A stretch of DNA of 64,000 nucleotides. Origin: Corallium rubrum (taxonomy: Eukaryota > Cnidaria > Anthozoa > Scleralcyonacea > Coralliidae). The stretch lies in assembly GCA_964035015.1 (NCBI GenBank), contig CAXIUP010000186.1:310001-374000 (forward strand), written 5' to 3'. Position 1 is the first letter of the stretch; the number at the start of each line of letters is the position of its first letter. The position numbers were made by a program, and so were the translations under genes. Of this stretch, positions 1 to 10,231 are shown piece by piece. The notes below the pieces were generated by a model, which was given only the letters and a program-made list of their open reading frames with translations, was not told where the DNA came from and searched no databases.

Positions 1-694
1 AAAGGTTTATTAACTTGATAAAAACATGCAATAAAGTTAACCTACTAAGTACAAAGTTAACATGCAACATTTTTTTAATGGAAATAATAATAAATATAAA
101 ATAATTTTAAATCAAGTTGAATGTTTTCATTTTGAGGGGCAGTGTTCTCTTTTGATGCCACATCTTCAACTAGAGTTGAATAATTAAGGTTGTGACAAAG
201 TCAAAGCTAATTGGTACAAGTGAAACTTTCTTTTATCCAAAAAATGCTAACTCAGAGATCACACCATCTTGTTGGACCCATGAATTAGAATAACTCACTC
301 TAAGAAAAGGTGTGTTAAATAATTAACACAACTTTTTTGTCCAAATTTTAACACACCTTAAGTTAGGTTTTCTAACACACCTTAAGAGTTGGTTATTTAA
401 CACACATTGGTATGTTATATATTAACACATGTTAAGATGTGTTACTGTATACTGTAGGTGTGTTAATACAAAGGTGTGCTACGCAACATGCCCTGTTTAA
501 CATTGTCAACATAATTAATATATTTTAACACATGAACTGTGAGTGTTTACATCAGGATGACATTAAAGTATATGTATACAGTCACTTACTAAAATTATAC
601 CAATATTATTAGTATGACATTATACCAGTTTGAGTCTTATATTTTATCAAACCGATCAACTTTCTAAAATATCCAGATGTGTGATATGTGTTCC
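1..694. repeat. AT-rich DNA with degenerate TAACACACCTTAA repeats
   Basis: No gene is visible. Between about 305 and 490 the motif GTGTTAA / TTAACACACC recurs in both orientations at irregular spacing. Related AAAGGTGTGTT words reappear at about 3360-3430, so the two clusters could be degenerate ends of an old element, but no clean boundaries or target duplication are visible. Confidence 0.4.
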
Positions 695-1058
<364 letters not shown>

Positions 1059-1060
1059 TA

Positions 1061-1562
1061 CAGGGTGTATCAAAAAAAAGGCTACCCTTAGAAAATATAA
1101 TTAACATTCTTTTCAAATAACCTATTGTATATTGACAGCCCTGGACACCTCTGAAGTCACGGATGCGTAAAAACAAATGGTTTTATACACCTGGGAAATT
1201 AAGATAACTTGAAGTGTATGCATGGTGAAAGTATTAACTATTCAGTAACAGCTTTCCTTCTTGTTTAACTGATGTGCTGATGAATTTGTGTCTGGGTATA
1301 AGTTACTACAATAAATACGCGTTGCTCTGTGGTCAGTTGAACCATTTTTAATCGAACTGATATGAATATAATTAACATTTTTATTTCAGTTATGCTCCTT
1401 CATACGTTTAGAAGTTATCGTAATTTCCCAGGTGTATACGACCATTTGTTTTTTACGCATCCGTTACTTCAGAGGTGTCCAGGGCTGTCAATATACAATA
1501 GGTTATTTGAAAAGAATGTTAATTATATTTTCTAAGGGTAGCCTTTTTTTTTATACACCCTG
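1061..1562. mobile_element. MITE with ~135-bp terminal inverted repeats
   Basis: The element starts CAGGGTGTAT and ends ATACACCCTG. The first ~135 bases (to about 1195) are repeated inverted at about 1427-1562 with only a few mismatches. TA flanks both ends, matching a TA target duplication of the Tc1/mariner type, although the surrounding TA tract makes this weak evidence. The central ~230 bp is unique and codes for nothing evident. Confidence 0.75.
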
Positions 1563-1599
1563 TATATATATATACATAAATATATACATAAATATACAC

Positions 1600-1654
<55 letters not shown>

Positions 1655-1726
1655 GGTATAGTAGGTTAATACTGCCGAAACAGAACGTTTCGATTGTTGT
1701 TTCAACACTGCCTACGCAGCACACTA

Positions 1727-1948
1727 CTTTTATTACACTAAATATTACCAGGGTTAAGTCACGTTGGCCTGAAAAACAGAGAAAAATCTTCTCGACGTTT
1801 CGAGCGAAGGCCCTTCGTCAGGAGAAATTAGTGGGCCTTCGCTCGAAACATCGAGAAGGTTTTTCTCTGTTTTTCAGGCCAACGTGACTTAACCTTGGTA
1901 ATATTTGGATTTCAACCATGGCCGACGCTGTCCTAGAAGCTTTTATTA

Positions 1949-1953
<5 letters not shown>
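1727..1953. mobile_element. Short palindromic element between 14-bp direct repeats
   Basis: Inverted arms 1741-1812 and 1833-1905 (about 72 bp, few mismatches) form a strong hairpin around a 20-bp loop. The 14-bp word CTTTTATTACACTA stands at 1727-1740 and again at 1940-1953, as expected for a target duplication. The structure looks like a non-autonomous foldback or SINE-like insertion; the family is not recognised. Confidence 0.6.
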
Positions 1954-2006
<53 letters not shown>

Positions 2007-2020
2007 ATGTGTGTGTGTGT
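1954..2020. repeat. (TA)n(GT)n microsatellite
   Basis: TA tract passing into a short GT tract. A second TA tract lies at about 1605-1648. Confidence 0.9.
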
Positions 2021-3784
2021 ATTAAAAATCTCAGTATACAGCATCAGTGTCACTTTAAAAAAGACATACAGTTAGACCAATATATAACCTGCTAATAGTA
2101 TTTTGAGATATAAACATGCCTATTGGAATAGATCATTATGTCATTGATCAATAAATAAACTACCAGTATTATTTAAGGATTTTACTTACCAATATAGACA
2201 GCAAGTTGAATGGTTGAACACAACTGAACATGGTAACTCTACCCTATGGACTAGAAAACAAGAGAAAATAATATATGAATGAATAAGCAGACAAACAAAC
2301 GCACACAAAACATACTTTACTGTTAGTCTGTTTAATACCAACAATTTAATATTTCATATAATCACAAATAACTTTTACCTCAAAATCTGAATGCTTTAGT
2401 TTTACATAAGATAATCCTTATCATGAATGAAACGGTGGCTAAAGAATGGTAAAAAAAAGAAAGAATGATTTGAGAGTTTGTTAGGAACCACAATTGACTA
2501 TTACTGTAAAATTGTGAAGACAAGAAGAGATTAAGCCAACATTGTTGATAACAAAAGATGATGACTTTAATAATAAACATTGACTTCAAGTCTTCAACTA
2601 CACTAACTTCGATCAGTATAAAATGGTTTGTAATGGACAATCAAACAGGAAATTGACAACGAGAGCCAGAGAAAATTTCACATTACAATAAGTAGGACAA
2701 TATAAAACAAACGATTACTGAATCTCTTTACCTTGCTGGTAGCCTCGTGCGAGCGAAGCTTCTAGGACTTTGTTGGTTCAACTCGATTTCCATGGCTTTT
2801 AGTTAAATCTTTCCGTAGAAGAACATGTTATTTCGGCGAAGACTGTCTTCCTGATCTCTTCGCAAACAAAAAGTCTTATTTACAAGGGTTTATGTAGCTT
2901 GAATCTCAAAACACCATCAGTCCATCACAAGTGAATTTCAAACGTGGCGCACTGAGATGGGATGACGCTATCCCAAGTATCAATGCGCGCTCGCTGCGCG
3001 CAGCATGCGCGGTATCGTGGCTACATGCGCCTGGGGGCTGGGTACGACACTGGCTAGAGGGAGCCTCTGCACTGGTGATGGCGCTATTTAGCCAAAATTT
3101 TTATTACCTGTAGCCTTTCTTTCTGAATTCTGATATGCTATTCTGTTTCGAAATTACACACGTGTTGATTCGGAATTACTTCATGCACATTTAGGTATAG
3201 ATATAAAGTTTTAAACGTTGGGATATTTAAGCTAAACAAATGTTGTAATGTTGTATTATATTTAAAAGATGTGTTTTATTATTACTACCAAAGCGTTTGT
3301 TATTACTACCGAAAGTACTCTATTTGAACAGTGAATTATTTCAAACGATGTGCTATGTTTTTCGAAAGGTGTATTCCTCATAAAGATGTGTAACTCAAAA
3401 GGTGTTATTATGAAAGGTGTGTTTTTTATAAGACCATTCCATATTGGTCGCAGCCAAAAAAAAAGAGGTTATTTTAACCAGTCAGTTTTTACAGTGTATG
3501 AGTTTAATATGTAATACTATATATGTAAATTAAATACCGTATATCTAAATAGTATTAATTAAAAGGAACTTTTTGTTCGTTTGTTATTCTAATTACTGTA
3601 ATTATGTATATTATAATAAAAACGTTTTTTTACACTTTTCAGTTTCTGTCTTAGTTGATAGAAGTCACCATAGTTCAATTAACAATTGCCTAACCAGCAG
3701 GTATAAAATGAATAGATTTGTGAGTTTATACCAATTGATACCTAGCTTACTGTTATACTTTTCATAGTTTCGCCATAATTCACA
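2021..3784. other. Gene-free AT-rich interval
   Basis: No convincing coding region was seen. A slightly GC-richer patch (about 2740-3110) holds a 60-codon open frame at 2931-3113 with no recognisable features. AAAGGTGT-type words cluster at 3250-3430. Confidence 0.5.
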
Positions 3785-4165
3785 GATACATACTATTTGA
3801 ATTTTAAAAACTATAGTTTCTTTAGAAACTACAGTTGTCAAAACAAACTAAAGTTTGTTTAATATTTTCCAGTTGGAAAACTATAGTTCAGCTGTAAACA
3901 ACTATAGTTATTGCATAGTAACTATAATTTGATCTTAAAAACTATAGTTTTTATGAAAACTATAGTAATCAGGTAATAACTAAAGTTTCTGGAAGGGAAA
4001 CTATAGTTCATTGCAAAAGTAAACTTTAGTTATAACTATAGTTTAATTTCCAGAACTATAGTTTGAACGAAAACTATAGTATTTTGCTGAAAAACTTTAG
4101 TTTTTTATTGAAAACTATAGTTTTGGATGGAAAACTATAGTTTCTGGCATGAAAACTATAGTTTA
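3785..4165. repeat. Array of palindromic AAACTATAGTTT units
   Basis: The 12-base palindrome AAACTATAGTTT and variants recur roughly every 20-35 bp with variable spacers. The array abuts the truncated polymerase of Polinton-2 at about 4166 and may mark the event that removed the rest of that gene. It codes for nothing. Confidence 0.8.
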
Positions 4166-4597
4166 TTTTTGTAAGGGCTCCACCGGTAGATACTGACTCA
4201 TAGCCAATCCGTAGAGGTTATTGACATCTAGATACATGAGATACTTACTTGGTAATCCATCATCATAGTTTTTCATATATTTATTATTGGTTTTTCCATG
4301 TCTGTTAGCAATATATAATACACCACCTCTGAGACCTTTTGCAATAAACTGAAACATATCTATATCAGTCAGTAGTTCAAGGTTAACTTCAGTCATTTTT
4401 AACATAGCATCCCAAGAGAGGCCAGGACTGGAGAAATAATGACATCGATCAAGTTTATAATACTGTAGACACGTTTTTCTAAAATTTTCAAAAACATCAG
4501 CCAACAGTAGTACATCAGACTGCATATAGAGATCATGATAGTCACCCATATTTCTAAGTTTAAAAGTTCTCCATATGTTATGGGCATGTGCATAGTC
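4166..4597 (-). pseudogene. Polinton-2 DNA polymerase B, middle fragment
   Basis: Minus-strand piece of a protein-primed family B DNA polymerase, clearly homologous to the complete Polinton-1 enzyme (18238-21192). It covers the region just before and through polymerase motif A, seen as LDVNNLYGLAMSQYLP. Upstream the frame runs to 4597, where Polinton-1 is inserted; the N-terminal part continues beyond 23412. Downstream the homology stops at about 4166 in the AAACTATAGTTT array, so motifs B and C are lost. Non-functional. Confidence 0.92.
4592..4597. repeat. Target site duplication of Polinton-1, left copy
   Basis: ATAGTC immediately precedes the element; the identical hexamer follows its right end at 23413-23418. 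Six base pairs is the duplication length known for Polinton/Maverick integration. In the disrupted polymerase the hexamer encodes the Asp-Tyr of a conserved ISDEDY segment. Confidence 0.93.
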
Positions 4598-5049
4598 AGT
4601 AGTATAGAATATGAGGCTATGGGCGCACTTTTTATTTTTTCGCCAAAAACAGCCTCAAAAATGCTCGAATTTAGCGAGAAGGGTTGTTTGAGGCGGTAAG
4701 CTTTTTTTAAAAAATTTTTAAGTATAAGCAAAAGGGACGAAAAGGGACCCCAACCAAAAAAAAAAATGTTGGAATTCATCAAGAAAGGATGTTTGAAAGG
4801 GTGGGTTGTTTTCTCACTTTTCAAAGTATAAGCAGATGGGAAAATAGGTTTTGGTGGCCCCAACCCCAGAGTGGTTTTGACACACCTTACTTACTCCCCG
4901 ATTTCTGTTCAGATACTTTTGTTTTGTGTTGATACACATGTTTTCCCACAGTTATACCTCCGGATAACAGTCCGAGACATGGTATGTACGGTGTGATCAT
5001 GGCTACAACCTTACCAACGTCACTCTTTAACAGTTTGTCTTTTTGTAAT
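4598..5049. repeat. Polinton-1 left terminal inverted repeat
   Basis: Matches the reverse complement of 22961-23412 almost base for base, with a few substitutions in the outer half. The inner end falls inside the coding region of the first gene, so the C-terminal ~54 codons of that gene are part of the repeat and are duplicated, out of context, at the right end. Confidence 0.95.
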
Positions 5050-5269
5050 TCATTGTCTAGCTCCTCAGAGCTTTCTACGGCGTCCAAACCACCGAGAACA
5101 TTGGAGAATCTACTTATTAACATATCAGTCAGAAATTCGTTAGCTCTTTCCATCCTTTTGGCCTCATATTCAGCGTATAGCTTGTCCACAAAGATGCCTC
5201 AGCTGGTTCTGCAGCGGGTGTCTTGATTTTTTTTCCAACTCTCACCGTTTTACTTTTCTTTTCGGCCAT
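4887..5269 (-). CDS. Conserved Polinton protein A (unknown function), frameshifted
   Basis: Not recognised as a known family. It is a Lys/Glu-rich helical protein with a hydrophobic stretch near the C-terminus (VVAMITPYIPCLGLLSGG) and the end motif GKHVYQHKT. A clear homologue in Polinton-2 (44556-45131) has the same place next to the ATPase and the terminal repeat. The likely ATG is at 5269 (MAEKKSKTV...). The frame changes at about 5190, before the conserved DKLYAEYEAKR block, so this copy looks broken by an indel; the homologue is also longer in this region. The last ~54 codons lie within the terminal inverted repeat. Position suggests a structural or membrane-associated virion component, but that is inference. 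Confidence 0.65.
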
Positions 5270-5273
5270 CTTA

Positions 5274-5882
5274 CTATAGATCAGATTTTGGGATGACCAC
5301 CTTATACGTGTACGGATGCCTTAACATAATTTCAAGCCTAGCGTATTTGTTCTTTTTTAACTTTTCAGTTATCCCCGTAACCTCATCACGGTCTAAACCA
5401 CCCAGGTAGTCATCAGTAATAACCCTCATGTCGGTTTTGTTGGGGTTGTAGAACGTTACCAACTTACTGATATTCTCCCTATAGGGTTTTGTGATAGCTG
5501 TTAGCTGTTGTGTGATTACGATAGTTGATAGATTGTAGTGTCGGGCGCTGAAGGCTAATTTAACCAACTCACTTGTTCTGTTCTTTACGGGTTGTCCACT
5601 GGCACAGTCGTCGAGGACTATCAATGTTTCGGATCCCTTGAATATCCGAACAATATATTCTAATACAATTTCAACGTCGTCCTGACTACAATCCACAGCG
5701 ATGAAGTCTGGGTCGGAGGTGTATTTCCAGGTGGTGTAGGTTTTATTCCAGCTGAACGTTGGACAGAGCAGAACGATGTAGTCGAAGAACCCGAAGTATT
5801 CATCTTCTAACATCTTCAGGAGATACCAGGTTTTTCCACAAGCCGTCATACCAACGATCAACATATTGAATGGGTGGTCCAT
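5274..5882 (-). CDS. A32-like DNA-packaging ATPase
   Basis: 202-aa P-loop ATPase of the FtsK/HerA-related A32 type that loads viral genomes into capsids. The Walker A motif is near the N-terminus (GMTACGKT, residues ~11-18). Walker B is at about residue 90 (TLIVLDD), and a glutamine-containing sensor segment follows (VITQQL). Length and architecture fit Polinton ATPases. The ATG at 5882 directly abuts the stop of the capsid gene upstream, giving a compact late-gene array ATPase-capsid-membrane protein-penton. It is intact here. The Polinton-2 homologue is split by a Gypsy insertion. The assignment rests on motifs plus context. Confidence 0.88.
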   Translation of the reverse strand: MDHPFNMLIVGMTACGKTWYLLKMLEDEYFGFFDYIVLLCPTFSWNKTYTTWKYTSDPDFIAVDCSQDDVEIVLEYIVRIFKGSETLIVLDDCASGQPVKNRTSELVKLAFSARHYNLSTIVITQQLTAITKPYRENISKLVTFYNPNKTDMRVITDDYLGGLDRDEVTGITEKLKKNKYARLEIMLRHPYTYKVVIPKSDL

Positions 5883-7124
5883 TTAATATTGGATTGATTT
5901 TAGATTTTTGTTTATCATGTTTACCAAACCATCACTCAGCACAAAGATCCGACAGACTACATTAGCCACAGTCACCTTCTTAGTAATCTCGACCAGGACC
6001 CCAGACTGTGTGTTAACAATTCTTTTCCCAGTTCCGACACTGTCACGGTCCTCAATACTTCTCAGATCAATCGCTAGAGCGAAAGCGTCCTTGTAGAACT
6101 TCTGGATTGTCATAAACTGATCTGTGTTTTCCTTTCCACCAAATAGTCTTTTAGCCTCATCATAGAACCGGCTTTTTGGAATCCCCTGACTGAAGACGGC
6201 GTTGGGTACACCCTCGATTGTTAGCTTAACACTTTCGATGTTTGGATAGACGTATTTCTCACTATCAGTCCGGGTTTTATTTGTGAACATCATCACAATA
6301 CCTTTCATAGACTTCCGTGGAAGGTTAATGTGTTCGTTGATTAGGGTTGATCCAGCCAACCATTCAGTTGACTTCATCAACGTGACGTGTTCGTAGGACA
6401 GCGATCGACCAGCTGTGTACAGCGACGTTATTTCACTGGCGATGTCGGTGTTATCAATCGTCTCATACTCCAGTCCGAGGTTTTCCAGTGTGTACCCGTC
6501 AACGGTCTCACTTGACTGGGCCACCATAACATCACTCGCCTTTGGTAGGCTAATGACGTAGCGGAAGTTGTTATACATCTCAAAGGGAGCATATAGTCCA
6601 TGGTCCCCGAGGATCTTATCCAATCTCACCTTCATCCTCACCCCATGGATTGTGAGCATCAGAGCGTCAGCTACCTTCTCAACGTCCCCAGAGGAGGCCC
6701 CACTGTCGTCCTTAGACATCAGCTTTCTCAGGTTCTCTGGACCAATCCCATACCCAACCATCTGATCCCTCACACTCTTCGGCAGCCAGAGATCCCTGTA
6801 CACACCGAGGACACTTTCACCTGTATTGTCGTAAACAGTCTCGCCGGCTAGCTTAACAACCAACCTTTCAACTAGAAGTCTGGAGAGATTGTTTAGGAAC
6901 CACGACTTGGTGTTCATGTTCTTGAAGTCGAACAGTAAGTGAAAGCTACCCGGGACCAAACAGCTATCAGGTTTTAGCTTTGGTATGTCGATGTAGAGGT
7001 CCTCACCGGAGTTGACTTTGTTGGGGTTCATGGTGATTGTGTGTCTTGTCCTACTTCCCTTAATCTCTGACATTTTCGCCCGTCTGAATCCAGGTAACAG
7101 CTCTGTCTGACTTTTGTTGGTCAT
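5883..7124 (-). CDS. Putative major capsid protein (double jelly-roll type)
   Basis: 413-aa beta-rich protein, intact. The N-terminal half contains a PGSFHLLFDFKN segment followed by NNLSRLLVERLVVK. The C-terminal half has INLPRKSMKGIVMMF, YPNIESVKLTIEG and a final VLSDGLVN segment. These two repeated beta-domains, the length (near the ~400-aa minimal double jelly-roll capsids) and the position between packaging ATPase and penton candidate all argue for the major capsid protein, which forms trimeric capsomers in this virus lineage. No direct family match could be run, so the name is an inference. The Polinton-2 homologue at 38066-39318 keeps both halves. The start is preceded by a GTAGTATATGA promoter-like motif. 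Confidence 0.7.
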   Translation of the reverse strand: MTNKSQTELLPGFRRAKMSEIKGSRTRHTITMNPNKVNSGEDLYIDIPKLKPDSCLVPGSFHLLFDFKNMNTKSWFLNNLSRLLVERLVVKLAGETVYDNTGESVLGVYRDLWLPKSVRDQMVGYGIGPENLRKLMSKDDSGASSGDVEKVADALMLTIHGVRMKVRLDKILGDHGLYAPFEMYNNFRYVISLPKASDVMVAQSSETVDGYTLENLGLEYETIDNTDIASEITSLYTAGRSLSYEHVTLMKSTEWLAGSTLINEHINLPRKSMKGIVMMFTNKTRTDSEKYVYPNIESVKLTIEGVPNAVFSQGIPKSRFYDEAKRLFGGKENTDQFMTIQKFYKDAFALAIDLRSIEDRDSVGTGKRIVNTQSGVLVEITKKVTVANVVCRIFVLSDGLVNMINKNLKSIQY

Positions 7125-7141
7125 ATACTACATAACAGGTT

Positions 7142-8378
7142 TTATTTTCGGTTTTTGCTGTTTTTCCAGTAGTCATACAATAACCACGTCATAGCTATGG
7201 CAAGAACCCACAGATTGTTGGCTAACCATGCTATCCCTTTTGCTCCCCAAGTCAGAACCTGTGCTATCACACTGAACAGTGGTGCTAACAAAGGTCCCAA
7301 ACTCTTACCCAGGTTAGCGAGTGCCTTAGCGAAACCACCGACTGCTCTTGCTCCCCCCGAGACAGCCCCCCTAGCGGCAACAACTATTGTGGTTATGATC
7401 CCAGCTATGGTGATGGCTATAGCAGACAGACCAACCATATTTTCCTTAGCCCACCTCTTAAAACGTTCCAACCTATTCAGGTCATTGTTTTCCACCTCAT
7501 CGCTTAAGATAGACATGGCTTCTGTGTGTTCAGGTCTTTCATTAATCCTGATTCTTATACTGTCTGCCTTTAACTCCACCATTCTTATGACGTTATCGTA
7601 GAACTGTTTTTTAAGAGGGTCGGCTTCCTTATCCGCTTTCGTTCTGTAGTGGTTGGCTTCTATTTTAAGATAATCAATTATGTCCGTATCTTCACCATGT
7701 ATGTTGACTACCCCAGAGATGTCTCTTACTTCCTGTTCGGATATAAATATTTTTCTCACCTGTTTTTGCACTTCTTCCTCCATTTCTTCAACCCAACCGT
7801 TGATCACTGAGCTGGATCGTGAGAGTATATTAGCCACCACTTTCTCAGAAAGTACTGGGTTGCCACTGATTTCCTCAACCGCTCCCTCAGCCGTATTGGA
7901 ATGTTCAATTTTGGCTCCCTCTAACAGTTCTTTGAAACGATCAACATACCCTTGTACCTTTTCTGATTTGTTATCACTGTACCTAGTCCCGTCACCATCA
8001 GACACTTTGACCAGTACATCATGAAACCACAATCCGTTGACGAGACCACTTTTTTTGTTAAATCTGAATTTGGTCCATTCTATCAACTCATTAGATGCAT
8101 CACCATCTTTTTTATTTATTACAACCCCTAATGCCTCGCGGAAGACCTTCTTTTTATCATATGTGACAGACCTTTTCATTGACCCGACGTTACTTACTAC
8201 CAGTGTCGGGCACTCCATCTTCAATACGGGTTACACGGTCAGAAGGTCCGAATATGGAATAGTCCGATTCGGAGTCCTCATTGTCATCATCTATGAAACT
8301 CGTCTCGTTGATACTATCTTCCTTTTCCTCTTCTTTACCATGTCCTTCCATTTCGATATCAACTCCTCCCTCAGCCAT
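7142..8378 (-). CDS. Conserved membrane protein of the capsid gene block, frameshifted
   Basis: About 410 codons. The start is acidic (MAEGGVDIEMEG... then a conserved NETSFIDDD block). A long soluble middle follows, and the C-terminus has hydrophobic Gly/Ala-rich segments (AIAITIAGIITTIVVAA and a last membrane span WLANNLWVLAIAMTW). The Polinton-2 homologue (36671 to ~38030) reads the acidic N-terminus and the middle in one frame. In Polinton-1 the frame shifts by +1 at about 8222, so this copy is interrupted there unless a base is miscalled. Position between capsid and penton candidates suggests an internal or vertex-associated membrane-active minor capsid protein, loosely like adenovirus pVI in position only. 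Family unknown. Confidence 0.72.
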
Positions 8379-8384
8379 TATATA

Positions 8385-9074
8385 CTAACCTATGTACAAC
8401 TCAAACAGAACAGCCCCAATCCCAACTGGCCGACCTACTGACTGATCATTATTCCCACGAACCCTAAAGGTCATCTTACCATAAACACCCTTTCGGATCT
8501 CAGCTTTCGACTCAATGTCTGTGTAGTGCTGTACGCTTCCTTTCAAACTCTGCTCAGAGGTTATCGGAAGGGTGCCAATCAGATTACTCCTCCTCCCATT
8601 GTCCAGACTTTTCTCACTCTCAACAGCGTCACACGAAATCCCAACATACCTCAACCCTCTGTTGATGTCCACCTGGTTTGGACTATTTGTCCACCCACCA
8701 CCACCAACAGTTATCACATCGTTCTCACCAAAACCCAAAAGAAGACCCATCTTCCCAAGTTTCAGCTTTTTCGACGTTTTCACTTTAGAAGTTCCGTTGT
8801 AAACATTCTTTCCGAACTCAACCACCCCACTGTGGGTCCCGGCCAAACCCTTAACGAACGTTTCCAACGCGTCAAAGCCGAAATAACCTTCAGGAGCGGA
8901 TGCCTCCTTACCATCGAACGACACCGAATCGTTCAGACCTGACACCACATTGTTATAGTTCCAGTATACCGTCGCTTTCTTCAGCATCACCTGTGGTCTT
9001 GGACCTGTCACCATGATAGGTTGTTCGAAGTAGACAGTCTTCTCACCGTTTTCAATGAATAATGTTAACCTCAT
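8385..9074 (-). CDS. Putative minor capsid (penton-like, single jelly-roll) protein
   Basis: 229-aa beta-rich, glycine-rich protein, intact. It ends with an alternating hydrophobic pattern around MTFRVRGNNDQS and VLFELYIG, and the same pattern closes the Polinton-2 homologue (34940-35617). Size, beta content and place in the capsid block fit the penton-type minor capsid protein of Polintons, which caps the fivefold vertices. I recognise no catalytic motif. The call is by context and architecture, not by a confirmed match. A clear GGGTTAGTATATA motif lies just upstream of its ATG at 9074. Confidence 0.55.
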   Translation of the reverse strand: MRLTLFIENGEKTVYFEQPIMVTGPRPQVMLKKATVYWNYNNVVSGLNDSVSFDGKEASAPEGYFGFDALETFVKGLAGTHSGVVEFGKNVYNGTSKVKTSKKLKLGKMGLLLGFGENDVITVGGGGWTNSPNQVDINRGLRYVGISCDAVESEKSLDNGRRSNLIGTLPITSEQSLKGSVQHYTDIESKAEIRKGVYGKMTFRVRGNNDQSVGRPVGIGAVLFELYIG

Positions 9075-9088
9075 TACCCGGGTATATA

Positions 9089-10212
9089 CTAACCCAGGTT
9101 TTGTACGTCACTCTCGGGTATCCATGAGTTGTGTCTATCACCATAACCCAACCACTTGACCAACACCATCTTCTTTCCCGCGACTCTCTTCCTCCTCAAC
9201 ACCTTCTCCACCCTATAAACGTCATCCTTCTTATCCACCGGCGACAACTCCTCCTCATAGAACTTTCCGATAATCGGCTCACCCTCAGCGTCCCCAATCT
9301 CGTAAACGTTTGGATCACCACGGATGACCTTCACTATCCTGAAGATTTCCTCAGTGAAGTTAGCCTCATAACCCTTCGTAAATATACTCTTGTACTTTGA
9401 CACCCTTACAGTGTCTCCAACCCGGAACTTGGGTAAGGGATGATCCAAAATGGTGACCGAACAACGTATTCCAAACCTGATTTTCGTTTGACTTATCGAT
9501 ATCCTTTGGCTTCAACATAACGACACTGTGTTTTGTGTTGTTATAACCCTCAACGAGATCGTCCAGGACATCAATCCACCTATAAGTCCCCTTGGTGTAG
9601 AAATACTTCCACATAGCAGTCTGGTGTAGAAATACTTCCACATAGCAGTCTTAAGTGTTCTGTTGAACCGTTCGACGATCGCTGCTTTCTTGTCTGAAAA
9701 CGTACTGAAGTACTCAACACCACGTTCCTTCAGCAGGCCTTTCACACCGACGTTATAAAACTCCTTTCCGTCGTCGAACTGAGCCAGGTCAGGGTAAGTG
9801 CCAAATCGGTCTTTGAACTGTTCCAACAGCTTATCCACAGCCTTAGTCATGTTTTTCATGTCCTTCCTGTAAACGGGAATGGCGAAAGCGTACCTACTCA
9901 GAATCTCAACAGCTGTCAAAATCCAGTAATACCCTTTGTTCTGGTTCCTATACTTCCCCATATCAACCAAGTCCATCTGTATCTGTTCACCGAGGTGGCT
10001 AACGAACGTCTCTCTGAACTTATGCTTTCTCACAACCGGCCTATACCTCGTATACGTGTCCTGTGTTTTCAGCCAATCCCTTACCACCTTCCTACTCACA
10101 TCAAGACCTTCTCCCACCGCCTTCCGGTATAACCGTTCAGCTGACTGATACCCTGTTTTTGGATTGTAGTAAATATCTCTCAGTTCCTGTTCCAGCCCAA
10201 CCCAGTGTCCAT
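9089..10212 (-). pseudogene. int: Polinton integrase with C-terminal chromodomain, broken
   Basis: Retrovirus-type DDE integrase that joins element ends to host DNA and creates 6-bp duplications. The catalytic residues are visible: Asp in IQMDLVDM, Asp in AQFDDGKEF and Glu in AIVERFNRTLK. The C-terminus (9089-9450) has an SH3-like segment (FRVGDTVRVSKYKS) followed by a chromodomain (YRVEKVL...MVLVKWLGYGDRHNSWIPESDV), which may guide target choice. The gene is broken at least twice. A perfect 29-bp tandem duplication (9593-9621 and 9622-9650) destroys the frame after the catalytic Glu, and a single-base loss occurs near 9440. The N-terminal frame also lacks an in-frame ATG near 10212. Homologue in Polinton-2: 35634-36652. 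Confidence 0.92.
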
Positions 10213-10231
10213 ATAACCTAACCTATGATAT
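10213..10231. promoter_or_regulatory. Divergent promoter between integrase and the 417-aa gene
   Basis: Only 19 bp separate the putative ATG codons of the two divergent genes. The minus strand reads AGGTTAGGTTATATGG and the plus strand CCTATGATATATGG, both variants of the TTAGTATA-ATG signal seen before other genes of the element. The region divides the left (minus) and right (plus) transcription blocks. Confidence 0.5.

Noticed and set aside
2931..3113. 60-codon open frame in a GC-richer patch
   Set aside because: No homology-like features, start context or partner; too short to support.
4399..4863. 154-codon minus-strand open frame
   Set aside because: Runs across the Polinton-1 boundary and terminal repeat in a different frame from the polymerase fragment.
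7197..8441. Several plus-strand ORFs across the capsid block
   Set aside because: Antisense shadows of conserved minus-strand genes; no homologues in Polinton-2.
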